From NCBI GenBank assembly GCA_017590115.1, contig JAGGNK010006559.1, positions 8,855,784-8,919,783 on the forward strand: a DNA stretch of 64,000 nucleotides. The letters are read 5' to 3'. Below, piece after piece: positions 36,236-49,622 of the stretch (position 1 is the first letter of the stretch; each line of letters starts with the position of its first letter). Below the pieces are notes generated by a model. It saw only the letters and a list, made by a program, of their open reading frames with translations, was not told the DNA's origin and ran no database searches. The DNA is from Montifringilla adamsi (Eukaryota; Chordata; Aves; Passeriformes; Passeridae). A program made the translations under genes and the position numbers.

Positions 36236-39200
36236 TAAAAACATTTTCATATGTCAGATCATGTCCCAAACAACAAATCCAGACTCATGCTTAAGAAGAG
36301 GATAACGCCTGTATGACTTGTAACACAACACAGAATATGGCATTTTTGTATTTCCTGAAACGGTGCCACAGTATGTGACTAGGAATTTCAGATCCATGTA
36401 TAAAAGTAGTACTTAATTGAATAGAGAATATTAGCCACAATGTAAAGCTTTCTTTAGAAAACCAAACCCCAAAGAAATTTAAAAAAACTGTCTGTGTGTT
36501 TGGGAATGACACAACACTAAGCTAACAACAAAATACCCACTGAATTATTATTTAGGATGAAAAAATAGGTCAGAAATTATAATTTTATTTTGTTGGTTAT
36601 TGACTTTTGTAATTTATTCAAAGGTGGAAATGAAGTGAAATGGAATTAAATATGTTGTACTTCTTCCTCTTTATAATTTATGAAGTCCTACCTCTGGCTA
36701 CTGAAAACTTACATACTCCTTTAACGTGAAGCAAATCTTCCTCCCTCAGTATTCTCCCCAATGCAAATAAATTTTGAATTCATTCTTTTCAAAGGAGAAA
36801 AAATACCGTCTTGACATGACATTTGCATTGCAATGAAAGAGTCAATGAATCTGTGATAATGAATTAGCATTGAATTAATGCAAAATGGTACACTTTCTCT
36901 TGTATTCTTAAAGGTGAGCAAAGGAACTTATATGATCTTTCACATGATCTTTGAGATCTGATCTTTGCAAAATTCCTGAGATGGAATGAATTGACATTCC
37001 CTGAACTTTTGCAGATGAGGCATTTAAAACAAAATTTTAATCTATGTGTGCTTGTAATACTATTTAGAGTTCTTTAGGTAAATTAAGCAAAAATCAATAT
37101 CCAACATATCAATATATTTATTGAAACATCTAGAAAAACTATACTTTTAATGGAGGAAAAAAATTAATGAAAAACATAGAATAGGATGCCTTTCTACATC
37201 TGATTTTAGCTGCAGATGGATGCAAAGAAGCTTTTTGAGGTGAATTATCAGAAGAGGAAAATAATTTTTTGACAGAAACAGGTGGTGATATAATAATAAT
37301 TCTACACAGTAGGTAATATGTCTGTCAGTATACTAAAAAAAATTTAGAGATTAATGCACTCTTTCATTCCTACCCATATGATGTGAATGATTCTGTAGTG
37401 GCTTATTCTATGTTGTGAATACGCATCTGTTGGAGTTAGATGAAGTTACTTGAGAGACAACTGTGGAATAGGAATAGCAAAGAGGAATTTTAGTTTGAGT
37501 CAACTATAAAAGAAGTAGAGATGTGTAATAGTCTGGTATGGTCATGTTTTGAAAGGCACCACTCATATTGGGTGATAAAGGAAACAGAGACTTGTATTAG
37601 ACACTTGCAGTTAATTTTCATATACTTTTTACTGCTATTTCCATAACATAGTTTTTATAGAAATCACTTTATATCACAAGGTAAATGCCGTTGAGGTTGA
37701 GTTTGGGTACAGAAAACAGTCTCTAACGCCGACAGTGTTTAGTATTCGCAGCAAAATCTGAAATGACAAGTATTTAAGTGGGCCTTTACTTTATTTCTAG
37801 GTCCTTAAAGGGAAAATATAACCTGTTGGAAAAAATAGTAGCTCTTTTCCTTGAAGAGATATCTCTGCTGCAGCTACATTTATATATATTGTGCACTATT
37901 ACTTTCTATTCTCTTGATAAATATATTAAAAGTAATGCTTTTATGCCTTTTTATGTCTAGTTATCTTTCCTCAAGACAGCTAACGTTAACTGTATACAAT
38001 ATACAATAGTATATAGTACTATAAACTATTTTACTATTCTATGAAATGCTATTTTTATATTTTTTCTGCAAATTTGCTGTACAGCTCTAATGTTTCAGAC
38101 CATAGATGTTTATTTTTAAAGAAGGGATAATAATTTTCCATGCATATCATTTATATCTGGATACTTTGAAAACACATACCAGCAATAAATACTGCAGGTG
38201 GTTTCAAACTGTGTGTGTGAGGGTGCAGTAGATAATGAATATAACATTTTTTCTAAGATCTGTGATTCATTGTTCTACCTGATAATTTCTCATGTAAATA
38301 ATATATGTGATGTATGTAAACATGATATAAATACATGTTATGCAGAAAATGCTCAATTCAAGCAACCTTTGCAAAGAGAATCTTTCCTAAAACTACTTTG
38401 TCATTAGATTGGGAAAGCGAAACGACAGATAAACTTATTCAGTATTTATCAATAAGTGAAAGAAGAGAGGAGGATCTTAGGGTTTCACAGTGTATATCAA
38501 CACCAAACAAGTTGTCCTTATTCCATATTGTAATTTTTGTCTCTACAACAGTATGGCAACCTTTATTTTAGAGGAGAGAGCTGAGAGAATGAAAGAAGGT
38601 AGAAGGTAGTAATGTTTCTTTTTCTGGGAAAACTGCATTACTAACTTCCCTCTACATCTAAAGGCACACACTTCTAAATGTAGCAACACAACTCAAGATA
38701 TCAAAACTCCTTAAGATCTCTGCTTCATCATGTGTGTAAATTACACCATTATACCTCTTTGGCTATTATAGATCCAGATTTCAGAAAGAAAGAAGTATCA
38801 TAGCCTACAGGCAAAACATCACTTAACAGAATGAGCAGTTCTATGTCAATGTTTCTAAGTAGTTTAATTCTGAAGTCCAAAAATCACACACACACAAAAA
38901 TTATGCACCTTATTAATTTATTAGAGGTGTATGCTCTTTTTCTGGAGAGAAAAAAAAAATGCAAAATTCCATAAGCCAAAATTTGAATCTCACAATATTA
39001 TCCAGATATTTCCTTTTAAAGAGATATGTCTGTCACATGCATAATTCCAATTTACAGCAACACAGTCATTAATGCAGTAACAAACTCACCAAATACCAAT
39101 ACCCACCAATACCTTGCTAAAAATCTTTGCCCTTCATTAAGAAGTGTATTTTTTCCTAAACTGGATTATTACAATATTGGATATAAATAAGTGATAAAGC

Positions 39201-40238
39201 CTAATTTTCATACACATGCATGGTTTTGTATAAGCACCTAGGCTACAGTGGTTTTAAGGGGAGAAAAAATATTTATAAACTTAGGACATGAGTTGATCTC
39301 TAGATGATTTTAAATGCTTAGAAGCCAAATTCTGCTAAACTCCAGAAGTCATGCTCAAATACTTCCATGCAGTGAAGCAGATCTTTCAGCTGTCAGGCGT
39401 CTGCTGTCACATCTTCATGCTGTAGGAACACACTGACACAGGAAGCACTGAACAATGACAGATCTAAGTCACAAGGAATAAAAGGGATTTAGGAATTCTG
39501 CAGGTGTCAGTTTAGCTTTTTAACAGATATAAAAAAATAAATAAATAAACTAATTTTATATTACCAGAATGGTTTCAAGCACAAAAGAAATCCAGTTTCT
39601 TTACTGGAATGATTTCAGGTCAAGAAATGCATTTTTAAGTGCCTTGGAGAGATAAGGTCTTTGTAATTTACCTTATGAGATTGGAATGTAAAACTGAGCA
39701 CCTTCTACCATCATGGTAATGTCAAAAGTTGTTTTCTTAGGAACAAGCCCTTCTTCCTGGTCACTTCATTTTCCAGAACATTCTGATTTGGTAATGTGTC
39801 ACTAGAGGGTGCTGCAAAGTTGTTTTCTAATATATTATACAGTTAACTAGCATTTATTTTAATGTTTGCAGAAAATACAGGTCCAAACTTTCTGGATAGA
39901 AAATGTCTAGGAAGTACAGATGAACTATCACTGGCTGATAGGCTTGAATGTCATAATCTGCAAAAAAGGTAGAAAAAATTTCGAGTTTAAATGAGACCCA
40001 AACCATAAATTAATGAATAATAGTATGTTTTAGGTTTCCATTATACGCATTAGAAAGGGTCTTGATTAGAACACCTTTGCACAAATCTATAATAGCAGAA
40101 ATTTATTTCAAGCATGTCTTCTCATCATTAGCATGCTATTATGTTGAAGCAAGAAGATTAATTAAGAAGGTAGGAACTGTACTCTTCTGAAATGACTGAA
40201 GTAAAACCTTGTTCTTTCATATAAGATGAGGACCAGCC

Positions 40239-40259
40239 TTTTTTTTTTTTTTTTTTTTT
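40239..40259. repeat. Poly-T tract (21 bp)
   Basis: A single uninterrupted run of 21 T. No retrocopied sequence is recognisable beside it. Confidence 0.9.
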
Positions 40260-43200
40260 AATATTGTTGCTACAAAGACTTCTAAATGGAAACCACAAAC
40301 TAATAGAAGAAATAGTGTGTGATATGGTGTTGGCTGAATTGTGTATAAATAATACAAATCACATCCTACACTTCTGAACTAACATGTGTACTTCTTTTCC
40401 CTTACCTTACCAAATCACTAAATTACAGTGAGGAGCACGTAAATATCTAGACTTTCGGCAGATTTAAGACACTGTGAGAAATAATAGAGAAAACAGCTGC
40501 CAGTTAAAAGCCCCCTGTAAGATAATGAGCATTGAAGAGTCATACAGGAGTATGTGTGATTAACGTATTTGTATGGTTGTCATAATTTCAACTAAATACA
40601 GTTCAGATGTGATAGCAGTACATGGAGAAGGCTAAAAAAGAAGTCCATCTTTTTCATGCACATCCTCTTAACATTTGTTTGATAACTTTGTTCTACCAGC
40701 TTTCCCTTAGTTGTGATAGCTTTATTACATTTCATTTCCAATGCATTTACAAATCAATAATTATTGCCCAGTAGCAAACTGTGTCTACAGATACTAATTT
40801 TGAACTTAAAGGGACTAGTACAAGACACCATAACGTATTTAGAGACCCATAAATCCCCAGGACCTGCTGCTGGCACAGCAGTACAAGTCACTGCCTCTGC
40901 TTACACCCCTGGAGCTCTGACAACGCACCATGACACAAAGGTTTGGGAGCATTGTGTCTCAGCAAGGAAAGAGCTGCCCTGTCCACAAGAGGGTTAATAT
41001 GGTTGTGAAATGCACAGATTTAACACATTGCTTAGAAAACATTTTCAGGAACTGTGTTTTTGCCTGCACAGTCGTTTGCAGGGGGGTGTGGATTCTCTCT
41101 GCTACATGCACATGCTTGTGTAGAAGTGTGCCCCAGATGAAGAGCAGCTCTGTATCAAGCTCCGGCTCAATGAGCTGGCTGCTGGCTCCCACTGAGAAGC
41201 TTCCCTTGCTGCTGTGGCTTGAGAGCTACCCTTCCTCCGGCACCTCAGGTTGCCCACAGTATTCTGACCTTTCTCAGAGGTAATTCTCTTTACTTTCCCT
41301 GTCAAGCTCAGATGCTCTTTTCTATCAGGCAACAAAAGAATGCAATGCAGACGTTGGCACACCATTCCATGTAACTGTTGGACTCTTGGTGCTCCTCACA
41401 ATGCTTTTCAGTCCTCTAGGGCTTTGAAAACAGCATGAAAGGGCTAGAAATAAGGTGGAAGGGAATATTTTCAGCAAGGTCACAAAAATGATCTAGTTGT
41501 TATTGACATTTTTGCCTCTTACAGCCACCCATCTAAGAATAGAATGAAATCCTTGTCATTTATCTCTCTCAGTGGATCCTAACCCTGTCACAAACTGAAA
41601 ATTATTTCCTTTTCACAAAAGATAGTGCAATGTCTGAGCAGTAGTTAGTTACTCTGTCAGTGCAAAGCAATAGGCAACTATGATAAGTAGCTTATTGACA
41701 CAGTACATGGTAATTTCTCAGCTGGAACAATTGTGTCAATACACACTTGGGAAATTTGTAATTCATGGAAATGCTATTAATAAACAATATGTCATTATGG
41801 AGAGACCTTTATTCCATAGGTTGACACATATACTGCCATGGTTTGCTTTAGCAGTGATCTGATGCACTCAGAAATAAATATTTTAAACAATTAATGTAGT
41901 ATACTTAATCTTAATCATAAATATGCGTGACCAAAACAACGGAAAGAAGCATAATACTTTGGACTTTTAAAGCTTAGATCTTACTACTAAATTAATAGAA
42001 AAAATAAAATGAGTCACTGATCCTAGCTGCACATAAACAACTGTAATGTTTGTGGATTTCCCTTTCAAAGCCTTTGAGCTACAGTGGTGATGAAAAAAAC
42101 ATCCACAGTGTGTTTTCATTTTTCACTGTAGTCTTCTATAACTTCATAATATCTAAACCAATTTAAACCTGTATTAATAAAAATGCTTTGAACTGAGACC
42201 TTGCATGTCAACTTGCAACACAGGAAGAATTTTTACTGTCAAGTTATGATCCTCTAAATTAGAAGTTGCTTTATAATTGAAATGCTGACACAGACTTCTA
42301 ATTGTAGAGGTGTTGGCAGGTGCTGCTATGCTAGCATTCTATTAGCAACTTTTTCCTGTGAATCTTGTTCATTAAAGGTTATGCTTATATCGTATGCATA
42401 CAGATTATAGGCTGTGGAATGACAGCTGTGTAAAATCAGTCAAATAAAAACACTTACTGTAGATAAAAACAGATTAAACAGATTAAATTAGTGTCCTTCA
42501 AAATTTCTTTCACTTTAAAAATATAGATGGAAAATATTTTTATAGCTACCTGCTTAAAAGTAAAACAGTTTATGTGATGGTTTCCAATACAGCATTAATC
42601 ATTAAGGGAAAATAAAAATACGTCTTCTCCTTCAACTAAACATTAAATTAGTTCAACTATAGTAGTAGTCTGAATTGCAAGTGAATAGAGCATGGACCTA
42701 ATTGTTGTAGTGTTCCAACCCTCCAAGCAGTGCAGATGTTGTGCAAATAGTTTTGTGTTTATTTTCAGATTGTAAAATGTGGTCCTTTTTGCAAAATCTG
42801 AATGGATACCGACATGTATGCATAGAGTTACAAAAAAACCAAAAAATCCCAAAAAACAAAAATCCCTGAATTCCCCTATGTCTGGTTACTAGAAAAACCT
42901 TTCAAAGCACAGGCTTGTTTTAAGCAGTCTTAGTGGCTGATCCACACCAAAACTCTTGATCAAAATGTAGTAGACTTAGATAAAATTCAGGTCTAAATCT
43001 CACTGAGCTGCTGGTTTTGCTGAGGGTTTGTGTGTGTGCATATTGGGAATGTTTGGGCTGTGAAGTACCAGTGTGCTGTGTAGGTACAAATGTCTTCTTA
43101 AGCCTTTTCTATCCTGCAGAAAATCATGGTCCCAGCGTGGAAATTGCTGATACATTCTGCTGGTGTACGTTAGCTTATTTCCATCTCTGTCTAATGATAA

Positions 43201-43475
43201 TTTACCATGTAAGTGCCTTAGGGATGAGACCTGGGGTAGATGCTGAAATAATAAAAAAAATCCCAGTAAGGGTGAGGCTTTTTTCAGATTTTTAATGTTT
43301 CCATGTGCCTTCAGTGTGAAATCCCTGTTATTCAGGGTTACAATGCAGATGCTAGTAGACTTAAATTATTTAAAAGACAAACAAAACCATAACCTAATTA
43401 AAAATAAAGATTTAAGAAAGATTTTTTTTCCTTTAAATTTCCTTTGGTTTTTATTACGATGTCTGGGTTTTGGTG

Positions 43476-43501
43476 TTTTTTTTTTTTTTTTTTTTTTTTT
43501 T
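43476..43501. repeat. Poly-T tract (26 bp)
   Basis: An uninterrupted run of 26 T preceded by TTTTGGTG. The phenylalanine run in the frame crossing it is an artefact of the homopolymer. Confidence 0.9.
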
Positions 43502-45954
43502 AGGAAGCTAATCATTTTGATATTAAAAACATATGTTTGTTAAGCTGGTTCTGTGGTATTAATTTATCCTTTTTACATGGAAAACATACATTCATCAAGT
43601 CACCTCCCAACAGTATATTTAAGAGCATCGTTATTTTTAGTATCTAGTCTTTTAAGTAGATATCATATTTCCATATACATTTTATTTGACAAGGAGGGGA
43701 AAAAAAGATGCAAAACTAAAAATACTATTTCATGGTAACCTTTCAGTGTTGTTTATTGCAAGAAGTTGCATTCTTTATTCATCCCATCTATTTCTATCCT
43801 TTCTATGCCTTATCTATACCTGTCTTTATCACTTGCTCAGTTACATAGATTTGCTTTTCTCAGTTTGACCCCATGTGCATATGCATGTAGTAGTTCATTC
43901 CTACACTCATACATCCACATATAATTATGAATCAGCATGTCTTCGTGTCTTATTTGCTTAGTTTCTAGCCCAGCTTGTCTGCTGCCATCATGCTCCATAA
44001 TTTCTTATGCCTAGTCACTTTTTTCTCTTGTCTGATTCATCAGGGAATTGGACCACAGGGAAATTATTGCCTTAATTTTTTTAATTAGAAATTTTGAGAG
44101 AAAACACTGATGTCTTTGTATAAATTGTCAAAATAAAATGTATTGAATATCAGCTAAATATTTTATCAATATCATTGGTTTTTAAAAGGCCCAACATTTT
44201 AATAATAGAGTTCTTTTATCTGCCAGCTGCATCAGAATTCTTTGTCACTGAGATGATATTTTATACAGAAGTACTTGTTTGGTAATTTTTTAGGTACAGT
44301 CAAAGCTTAGACATTTTTTTCTTTGGATAACAAGCACAAATTAGGAAAAAAAAGAACAGAGAGAAGACAGCTGGATACATTTTCTATTCTTGTTCTATTT
44401 ATCTCACAATGTATTTAAGACAAGTGATTAAGATCCTGCAGCATTCTTTCTTCTCTTGCTGTGGTAAAGAGGATCCTCAGACAGTAGACTGCAGGTATAC
44501 TTTCAAAATTTGTCTCCACATGAATCAGTGGAAAGAATTGAAAAAAAATTTGACTTATTGCTAGCTATTTTTATAGTTTAAGAATAAAGTGTGCTATGAG
44601 TAATTTTCCTATTAAGAAGAGTCTTGGAGCCTGACATAGTTGCTGGAGGGATGTTTGCATTGTCAGGAATCATAGAAGACAAGACCATTTTAGAGGTTGA
44701 ATTAGTATTTTATTCTTTATCAAAAGAAATACAGAACAGAAGAGGTGAGCCAGTTATAATGCCTCTATCAATTTCTCAAGTATCGTCTGCCAGACTACTA
44801 TAAGTTACTGTAAATTGGATAAATAAAGGAGCACATAAAGCACTTGCTTTCAAAAGCCTGCATTAACTGTAAATAAATAAGGTTTTTCAAACAAGCAGTA
44901 ATCACATATTTGCTCTATTCAGTGTCAGACTTTTTCCACTGCACCCATACTTGCAGAGCTGGGACTTTACCTGCAGAAGTGCATGGTTTTCCTCACTTGT
45001 AAGTCAAATGGCTTTGATGGCCTTAAAATGGAATTTTTTTTATTTTTTTTTTTTAGAAAGGAGGATAAGATATGAAAACAGAAATATCAGAATACTCACA
45101 AAAATCTTATTGTTCTGAGCATACAGAAATGCCAATGTGATTTCACCTCTGCCACCTGGAGGAAGCAGATTTTGAAAGATTTTACATTTACTATCATTAC
45201 AGTTATCATTACTTCTCCTTCCTTTACTACTACTATTAAGCAAATTTGTTAAAGTGAGATATCATGCTGTATATAAATTTCTACAAAGCTAAAGCAAACA
45301 AAACTAAAAGTAAAATTACTTATTTTGCAGACAGCACCAACATTAGCCATGTGTTACTGAAACAGATCACGTAATTTAAAGTCAAAAAAGGAAATTAACT
45401 GAAGTTAAAATGTCACTGTTAATCCGTTAAAATACCACCATAATCTCCTGCTGTTTTGTGCTACAAAAATAAAATTAAATAGTGAGTAAATAATCTTTAC
45501 ATAGTGAGTAAAATATCTATAGAGTGCACCTAGGTAATATTACATTCATGGGTGATTAAAACTGTTGCCACCTAAAGAGTAACAGTAGTTTGGCATGAAC
45601 CACATGACCTTACATGTCTATATTAAAGTAAATATGTGTTTAAACATACCTGTATACATATAAAGATATGAAAATATAGATATGCTTTTACTCATACAGA
45701 TGAGTTTCCCTATTTTATAAATCCAACACCATTTTTTCCCTGATATATTTGGATCTGTCAAAGCTATTCTTCCATAACATTAAAGAAATAATATTTTGCT
45801 GCATGATATAATGATAGTTTAGTTAGCAGGAAAAAATTCTGTTGAAGGAAAAACTGTTTTCTGTAAGTAAAGCCCTTCAATTCATAGCAGGGATGGCTTT
45901 AGTTAAAACAATCTGTGGTCTTACACTGATTTAGAAGGTGTAGCTTAATCTTTT

Positions 45955-46930
45955 TCACAGAATCGTGGAATCTTAGAATGGTTTGGGTGGGAAGGGACCT
46001 TAAAAATCATATAGCTCAAATTCCAATCCCCACCATGGATAGGGATACCTTCCACTACACTAGGTTGCTGAAAACCCCATCCAGCCTGACCTTGAACACT
46101 TCCAAGGACGGGGCCTCCACAGCTTCTCTGGGCAGCCTGTTCTAGTGTCACACTAGACACACAGTATGGAATTTCTTCCTAATATCTAAGCTAAATCTGC
46201 CCTCTTTCAGTTTAAAGCCATACCCCCATGTCCTAACACTACATGCTCTTATAAAACTCCTCTCAGCTTTCCTGCAGGCTCCTTTAAGGTATTGGAAGGA
46301 TAGAGGATAAAAAGAAGGCCCTGTAGCAGTCTCTTCTCCAGTGAGTAAGCCCAGCTGTCTCAGCCTGTCTTAATGGAAGATGTGCTCCAGCCCTCGGATA
46401 AACTTCATGGTCCTTATCTGCACTCATTCCAAGAGGTCCATGTCCTTCCTGCACTGGGGACCCCAGAGCTGGATGCAGCATTCCAGGTGCAGTCTCATGA
46501 GGCCAGAGCAGAGGGGCAGAATCCCCTCCCTTCCCCTGCTGTCCCTGCTGCTTTGGATGCGGCCCAGGACACAACTGGCTTTCTGGACTGGGAGAGCACA
46601 TTGCTGGGTCATGCTGAGCTTCTCATCAGCCAGCATCCTCAAGACCTTCTCCTCAGGGCTGCTACCAAGTCATTCTCTTCCCAGTCTCTATCTGTGCTTG
46701 AGATTGCCCTAACCCGTGCGTAGGACCTTGCACTCGGCCTTGTTGAACCTCATGACTTTCTCATATACCACTTTGCAAGCCTGCCCAAGTCCCTTTGCAT
46801 GGCATCCCTTGACTCCAGCACATCAGCTGCACCACACAGTTTGGTGTCATTGGCAAACTTGCTGAGGGTGCACTCTGTGGCACTGTTCGTGTCACTGGCA
46901 AAGATGTTAAGCAGTGCTGGTCCCAGTACT
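45955..46930 (-). mobile_element. CR1 LINE, 3' end through ORF2 C-terminal region
   Basis: This is the largest and best preserved CR1 copy in the window, about 976 bp, in inverted orientation. It begins with the complement of the CR1 tail (TCACAGAATCGTGGAATCTT), then GGTTTGGGTGGGAAGGGACC, CATCCAGCCTGACCTTGAAC and CTTCTCTGGGCAGCCTGTTC. It continues through CCAGAGCTGGATGCAGCATT into upstream ORF2 sequence, ending near GCAGTGCTGGTCCCAG. Minus-strand frames 46424-46642 and 46284-46601 carry C-terminal ORF2 protein relics (HLECCIQLWGPQ) split between two reading frames, showing a frameshift. Plus-strand frames of 110-116 codons at 46373-46723 are antisense shadows. The element is 5' truncated and non-autonomous. 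Confidence 0.96.
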
Positions 46931-47906
46931 TAGAAACAATTGTTTGAATGACCTTTACTGGTGATCAGATATTGTTTTAGTATAATTTCTTTAGTTTTGG
47001 CAGAAAATTAAGTTCTCTGAGGACTGGTAGTATGCTACACTCTGAATTAACTGACAAAATGCAGTAATTTTTCCCTTCTGCTTAATTGTATTGTGGAAGC
47101 AATCAGTCATGCAGCAAAAGCAATTACATTTTTGTTTTTATTATATTTTCTTACTATTTTTGTTAATATCAAAGTGCATACTGTGTTTTAAAAGATGCTG
47201 TCTCTCAAACATGCTCTCTCTGAGAGCAAGGAAGCAAATTAAATCCAACAGTAATGAAATAATTCTTGGTTTTGTGGTAGGGTACAAGAAAGAGATGCAT
47301 ATACACAAATATCTCATGAAAATATTTTCTCGAGGCATATTTAATAGATTTTGTCTAAAATAAAAATTAGAAAGGTGTGTCTGCCCTCTGCAGAAAATTG
47401 CATCTGTTAAACAAACCCAAAAACACCTGAATGTCAGAAATAGTCAGCTGAAACATTTTATTCACATCTGCTGATAATAATGCCTCATGGGCATTCAGAA
47501 GCCGCATGCCACTACTCTCAGTAGGTTTGGTTCATTAGCAAAGATTTTTCCCCTTGATGCACTTTTGGCCAACATGTAACAGACTATTTTTTTAATGTAC
47601 TGAGTTTTCATCTCCCGGGGGGGAAAATGTATCTATTTGCTAAAAGTTGAAACTATTATTGAAAAAAATACAGTGGTTTTGTAACTCAAATATTTTACAT
47701 AGGAAACAAGCTACTTCTCAGGCAGCTTTATTGGTAACCTTGGCATTACAAAGATCCAGTGCTACAGAGTACAATACCAGCCAAATTACTAAATAGCAGG
47801 CTGGGGTTCCTGTCTCAACTAATCCATGATATGGGTAGGTAGTGTGGAAAACTATGATTTTGGAAAACATTCTGCTTTCCATTTCAAGAGTAATGAGGAG
47901 GATTTG
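46931..47906. other. Unique AT-rich DNA, no gene seen
   Basis: Just under 1 kb. The best frames (90 codons plus, 65 minus, around 47091-47363) overlap one another and show no domain. The stretch at about 47455-47620 is less AT-rich and of mixed composition; it might be a conserved element, but there is no direct evidence. Confidence 0.6.
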
Positions 47907-47950
47907 TATGTGTTACAAATCAATGTTTTTCCATTGATTTGTAACACATA
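47907..47950. repeat. Perfect 19-bp inverted repeat (hairpin)
   Basis: TATGTGTTACAAATCAATG at 47907-47925 is exactly reverse-complemented at 47932-47950, with a 6-nt loop (TTTTTC). It lies within about 25-35 bp of the 5' edge of a CR1 3' stub. A perfect match over 19 bp suggests recent origin or constraint. It could be a templated inversion made when the CR1 inserted, a replication template switch, a short hairpin-forming transcript, or an assembly artefact. It is too short to be a typical microRNA precursor. Confidence 0.9.
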
Positions 47951-47974
47951 AAAAGACCCTAGTCCACTGGATTA

Positions 47975-48037
47975 AGTCCATCACAACTGGACTCGATCTT
48001 AGACGTCTTTTCCAACATAAATGATTCTATGATTCCA
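47975..48037 (+). mobile_element. CR1 LINE 3' stub (about 60 bp)
   Basis: ACTGGACTCGAT followed by GTCTTTTCCAACATAAATGA and the ATTCTATGATTCC tail match the extreme 3' end of CR1 in sense orientation. Only the terminal 50-65 bp remain, an extreme 5' truncation. The left limit is uncertain; 47951-47974 may belong either to it or to the target. Confidence 0.85.
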
Positions 48038-49369
48038 TAAATACTTCATTTGCGTATACTGAAACAAATCTGTCTTCTCCACTCTATATTATTTGACTGT
48101 GTACATCATTCAGAGTCAGAATTATTCCCCAGTTTTAAGTGATATTCTGAAATCTCTAAGCGTCTGGGAAAGGTATTGATGAGATCACCACTACCACAGA
48201 TTTGTTTGGATAACATTCAGCAATTTCTGCCCTTGATCACACTGAATCCAAGACTATAGTCAAGTTACACTCTACTTGATAAGTCTAATTTTTCCCTGGT
48301 ATAACCTGATGGAAAGTAGTGAGGATGCATAGTGGATAATATGGCTATTGAATTTCTCATACATTTATATGGTGAATGCACTTGCTAGGTGTTAAGTTTA
48401 TCAAAAAACCCAGTATCCAACATGGAGAAGACCAGTCTTGACACATTAATATCAGGTTCAAAGGATCCAACTAATCCTGATCACCCTTTAATCATATATC
48501 TTAAAATTATGTGAAGTTTTATATGAGTAAGTTTTATTTTTTAAAAAAATTGAGCAGGAAGAATAAAATGTAAGCCTTTTGATGGGCCAAAGTTATCATC
48601 TCTAAATACAATTTACTAAAAGATATTTTATCATTTTTATGTCAGATCTCATCAAGTTCAAAGAAAATTAAATACCTATTATCCTTTTCAAATACCTTGA
48701 AGAACAAGCCGTTTTGAAATTGTACTTAGTAGTATGCAAAGGAGATAAACTTTACATTAACCACGGATATCTTATTAGTAATAACCCATTCATACACCAT
48801 AACTCTCAATGTGCAAGAAGAACAATGCTTCTGTTGCTGTCTCATTATACTGTTTATCAAATTATAAATATTTTTTCATATTTTGTATATAGTATTTTTA
48901 AATATCTGTAATACCTGATTTTGTGGGCTTGGTTGGAAGAACTATGAATATGTTTACCAAACAGTTCATTTAACAGATTTTACAGGTTTTCAGAATAAGA
49001 TATTGAACTCTTTTTTTCATAATTCCTTCAGCCTTATTATGTAAAATATTGCACATGTTAACAACATTGATTTTTTTTCCTTTTACTGGAATACTTTGGA
49101 GTTCAAATTAATATTAAGTAACTTTCTCTAAAGTTCTTTTTCTTGAATCTTGAGTTTAATAGGCTGAAATTGAATTTAATGGAGTAGAGAGAAGGGTGAG
49201 TGGGCAGGGAGAGCACAATCACAGTGGGTTTGGGATGTAGAGTGCTGCAGTTTGCAGCAGAACTCATTCTGGGACCTGGGTTTCTCCTTCCATGCTCAGT
49301 GCAGACAATTGAAATATACTTTATTTTCAAAGTACAGCACCTCCTCCCTCTCCTATTCAGTGGCCTTCA
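48038..49369. other. Unique AT-rich DNA, no gene seen
   Basis: No frame over 75 codons. The part from about 49185 to 49369 is less AT-rich and may be the highly decayed continuation of the LTR fragment to its right, but I could not align it confidently. Confidence 0.55.
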
Positions 49370-49622
49370 TGTCTTTCTCTCACATAGTCTCAACGCTCCA
49401 TCTGAATGGAACTGTTGAAGTGGTTTTTTCTCCCCCCTTAACTGTGTTATCCCACAGGTGCTGCCATTGTTGCTGATGGGCTTGGCCTTGTCCAGTGGTG
49501 GATCCAGCTGGCATTGGCTCTGTCTGTCATGAGGGAAGCTTCTAGCAGAACTCCCATGGAAGCCCCCACTGTAGTAGCACCCCACTGCCATTACCAAAAC
49601 CTTGCCATGCAAACTCAGTCCA
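49370..49622 (-). mobile_element. Decayed ERV LTR fragment, same family as 60762-61848
   Basis: Read on the minus strand, this is the U3 start and TATA area of the LTR family found complete at 60762-61848. Both share, in order: GCATGGCAAGGTTTTGG against GCATGGCCAGGTTTTGG; GAAGCTTC; the complement of GAGCCAGCTGGCA or CCAGCTGGCATTGGC; GTGTTATCCCACAGG against TGTTATCACGGAGG; and TTTCTCTCACATA against CTTTCACATATTC. The edge at 49622 ends with CA, the expected LTR terminus on this strand. The other end cannot be fixed, and no target duplication was found. Open frames on both strands within it are short and not genes. Confidence 0.8.

Larger units (their letters stand above)
36236..45954. other. 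Unique AT-rich noncoding DNA with poly-T tracts, no gene seen
   Basis: Nearly 10 kb without a recognisable gene or large repeat. The only notable compositional shift is a GC-richer block at about 40840-41290. It has overlapping plus frames (77 and 117 codons) and minus frames (77 and 87 codons), none with a known domain; it may be an unrecognised old repeat, a pseudogene or a noncoding exon. Poly-T tracts at 40239-40259 and 43476-43501 are listed separately. Mixed-composition stretches such as about 42290-42440 could be conserved elements, but nothing here proves it. Confidence 0.55.

Noticed and set aside
40930..41283. 117-codon cysteine- and serine-rich frame
   Set aside because: No known domain and overlapping frames on the other strand. 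I kept the segment as a compositional finding, not as a gene.
46373..46723. Two overlapping plus-strand frames of 110-116 codons
   Set aside because: Both are antisense shadows of the CR1 copy at 45955-46930.
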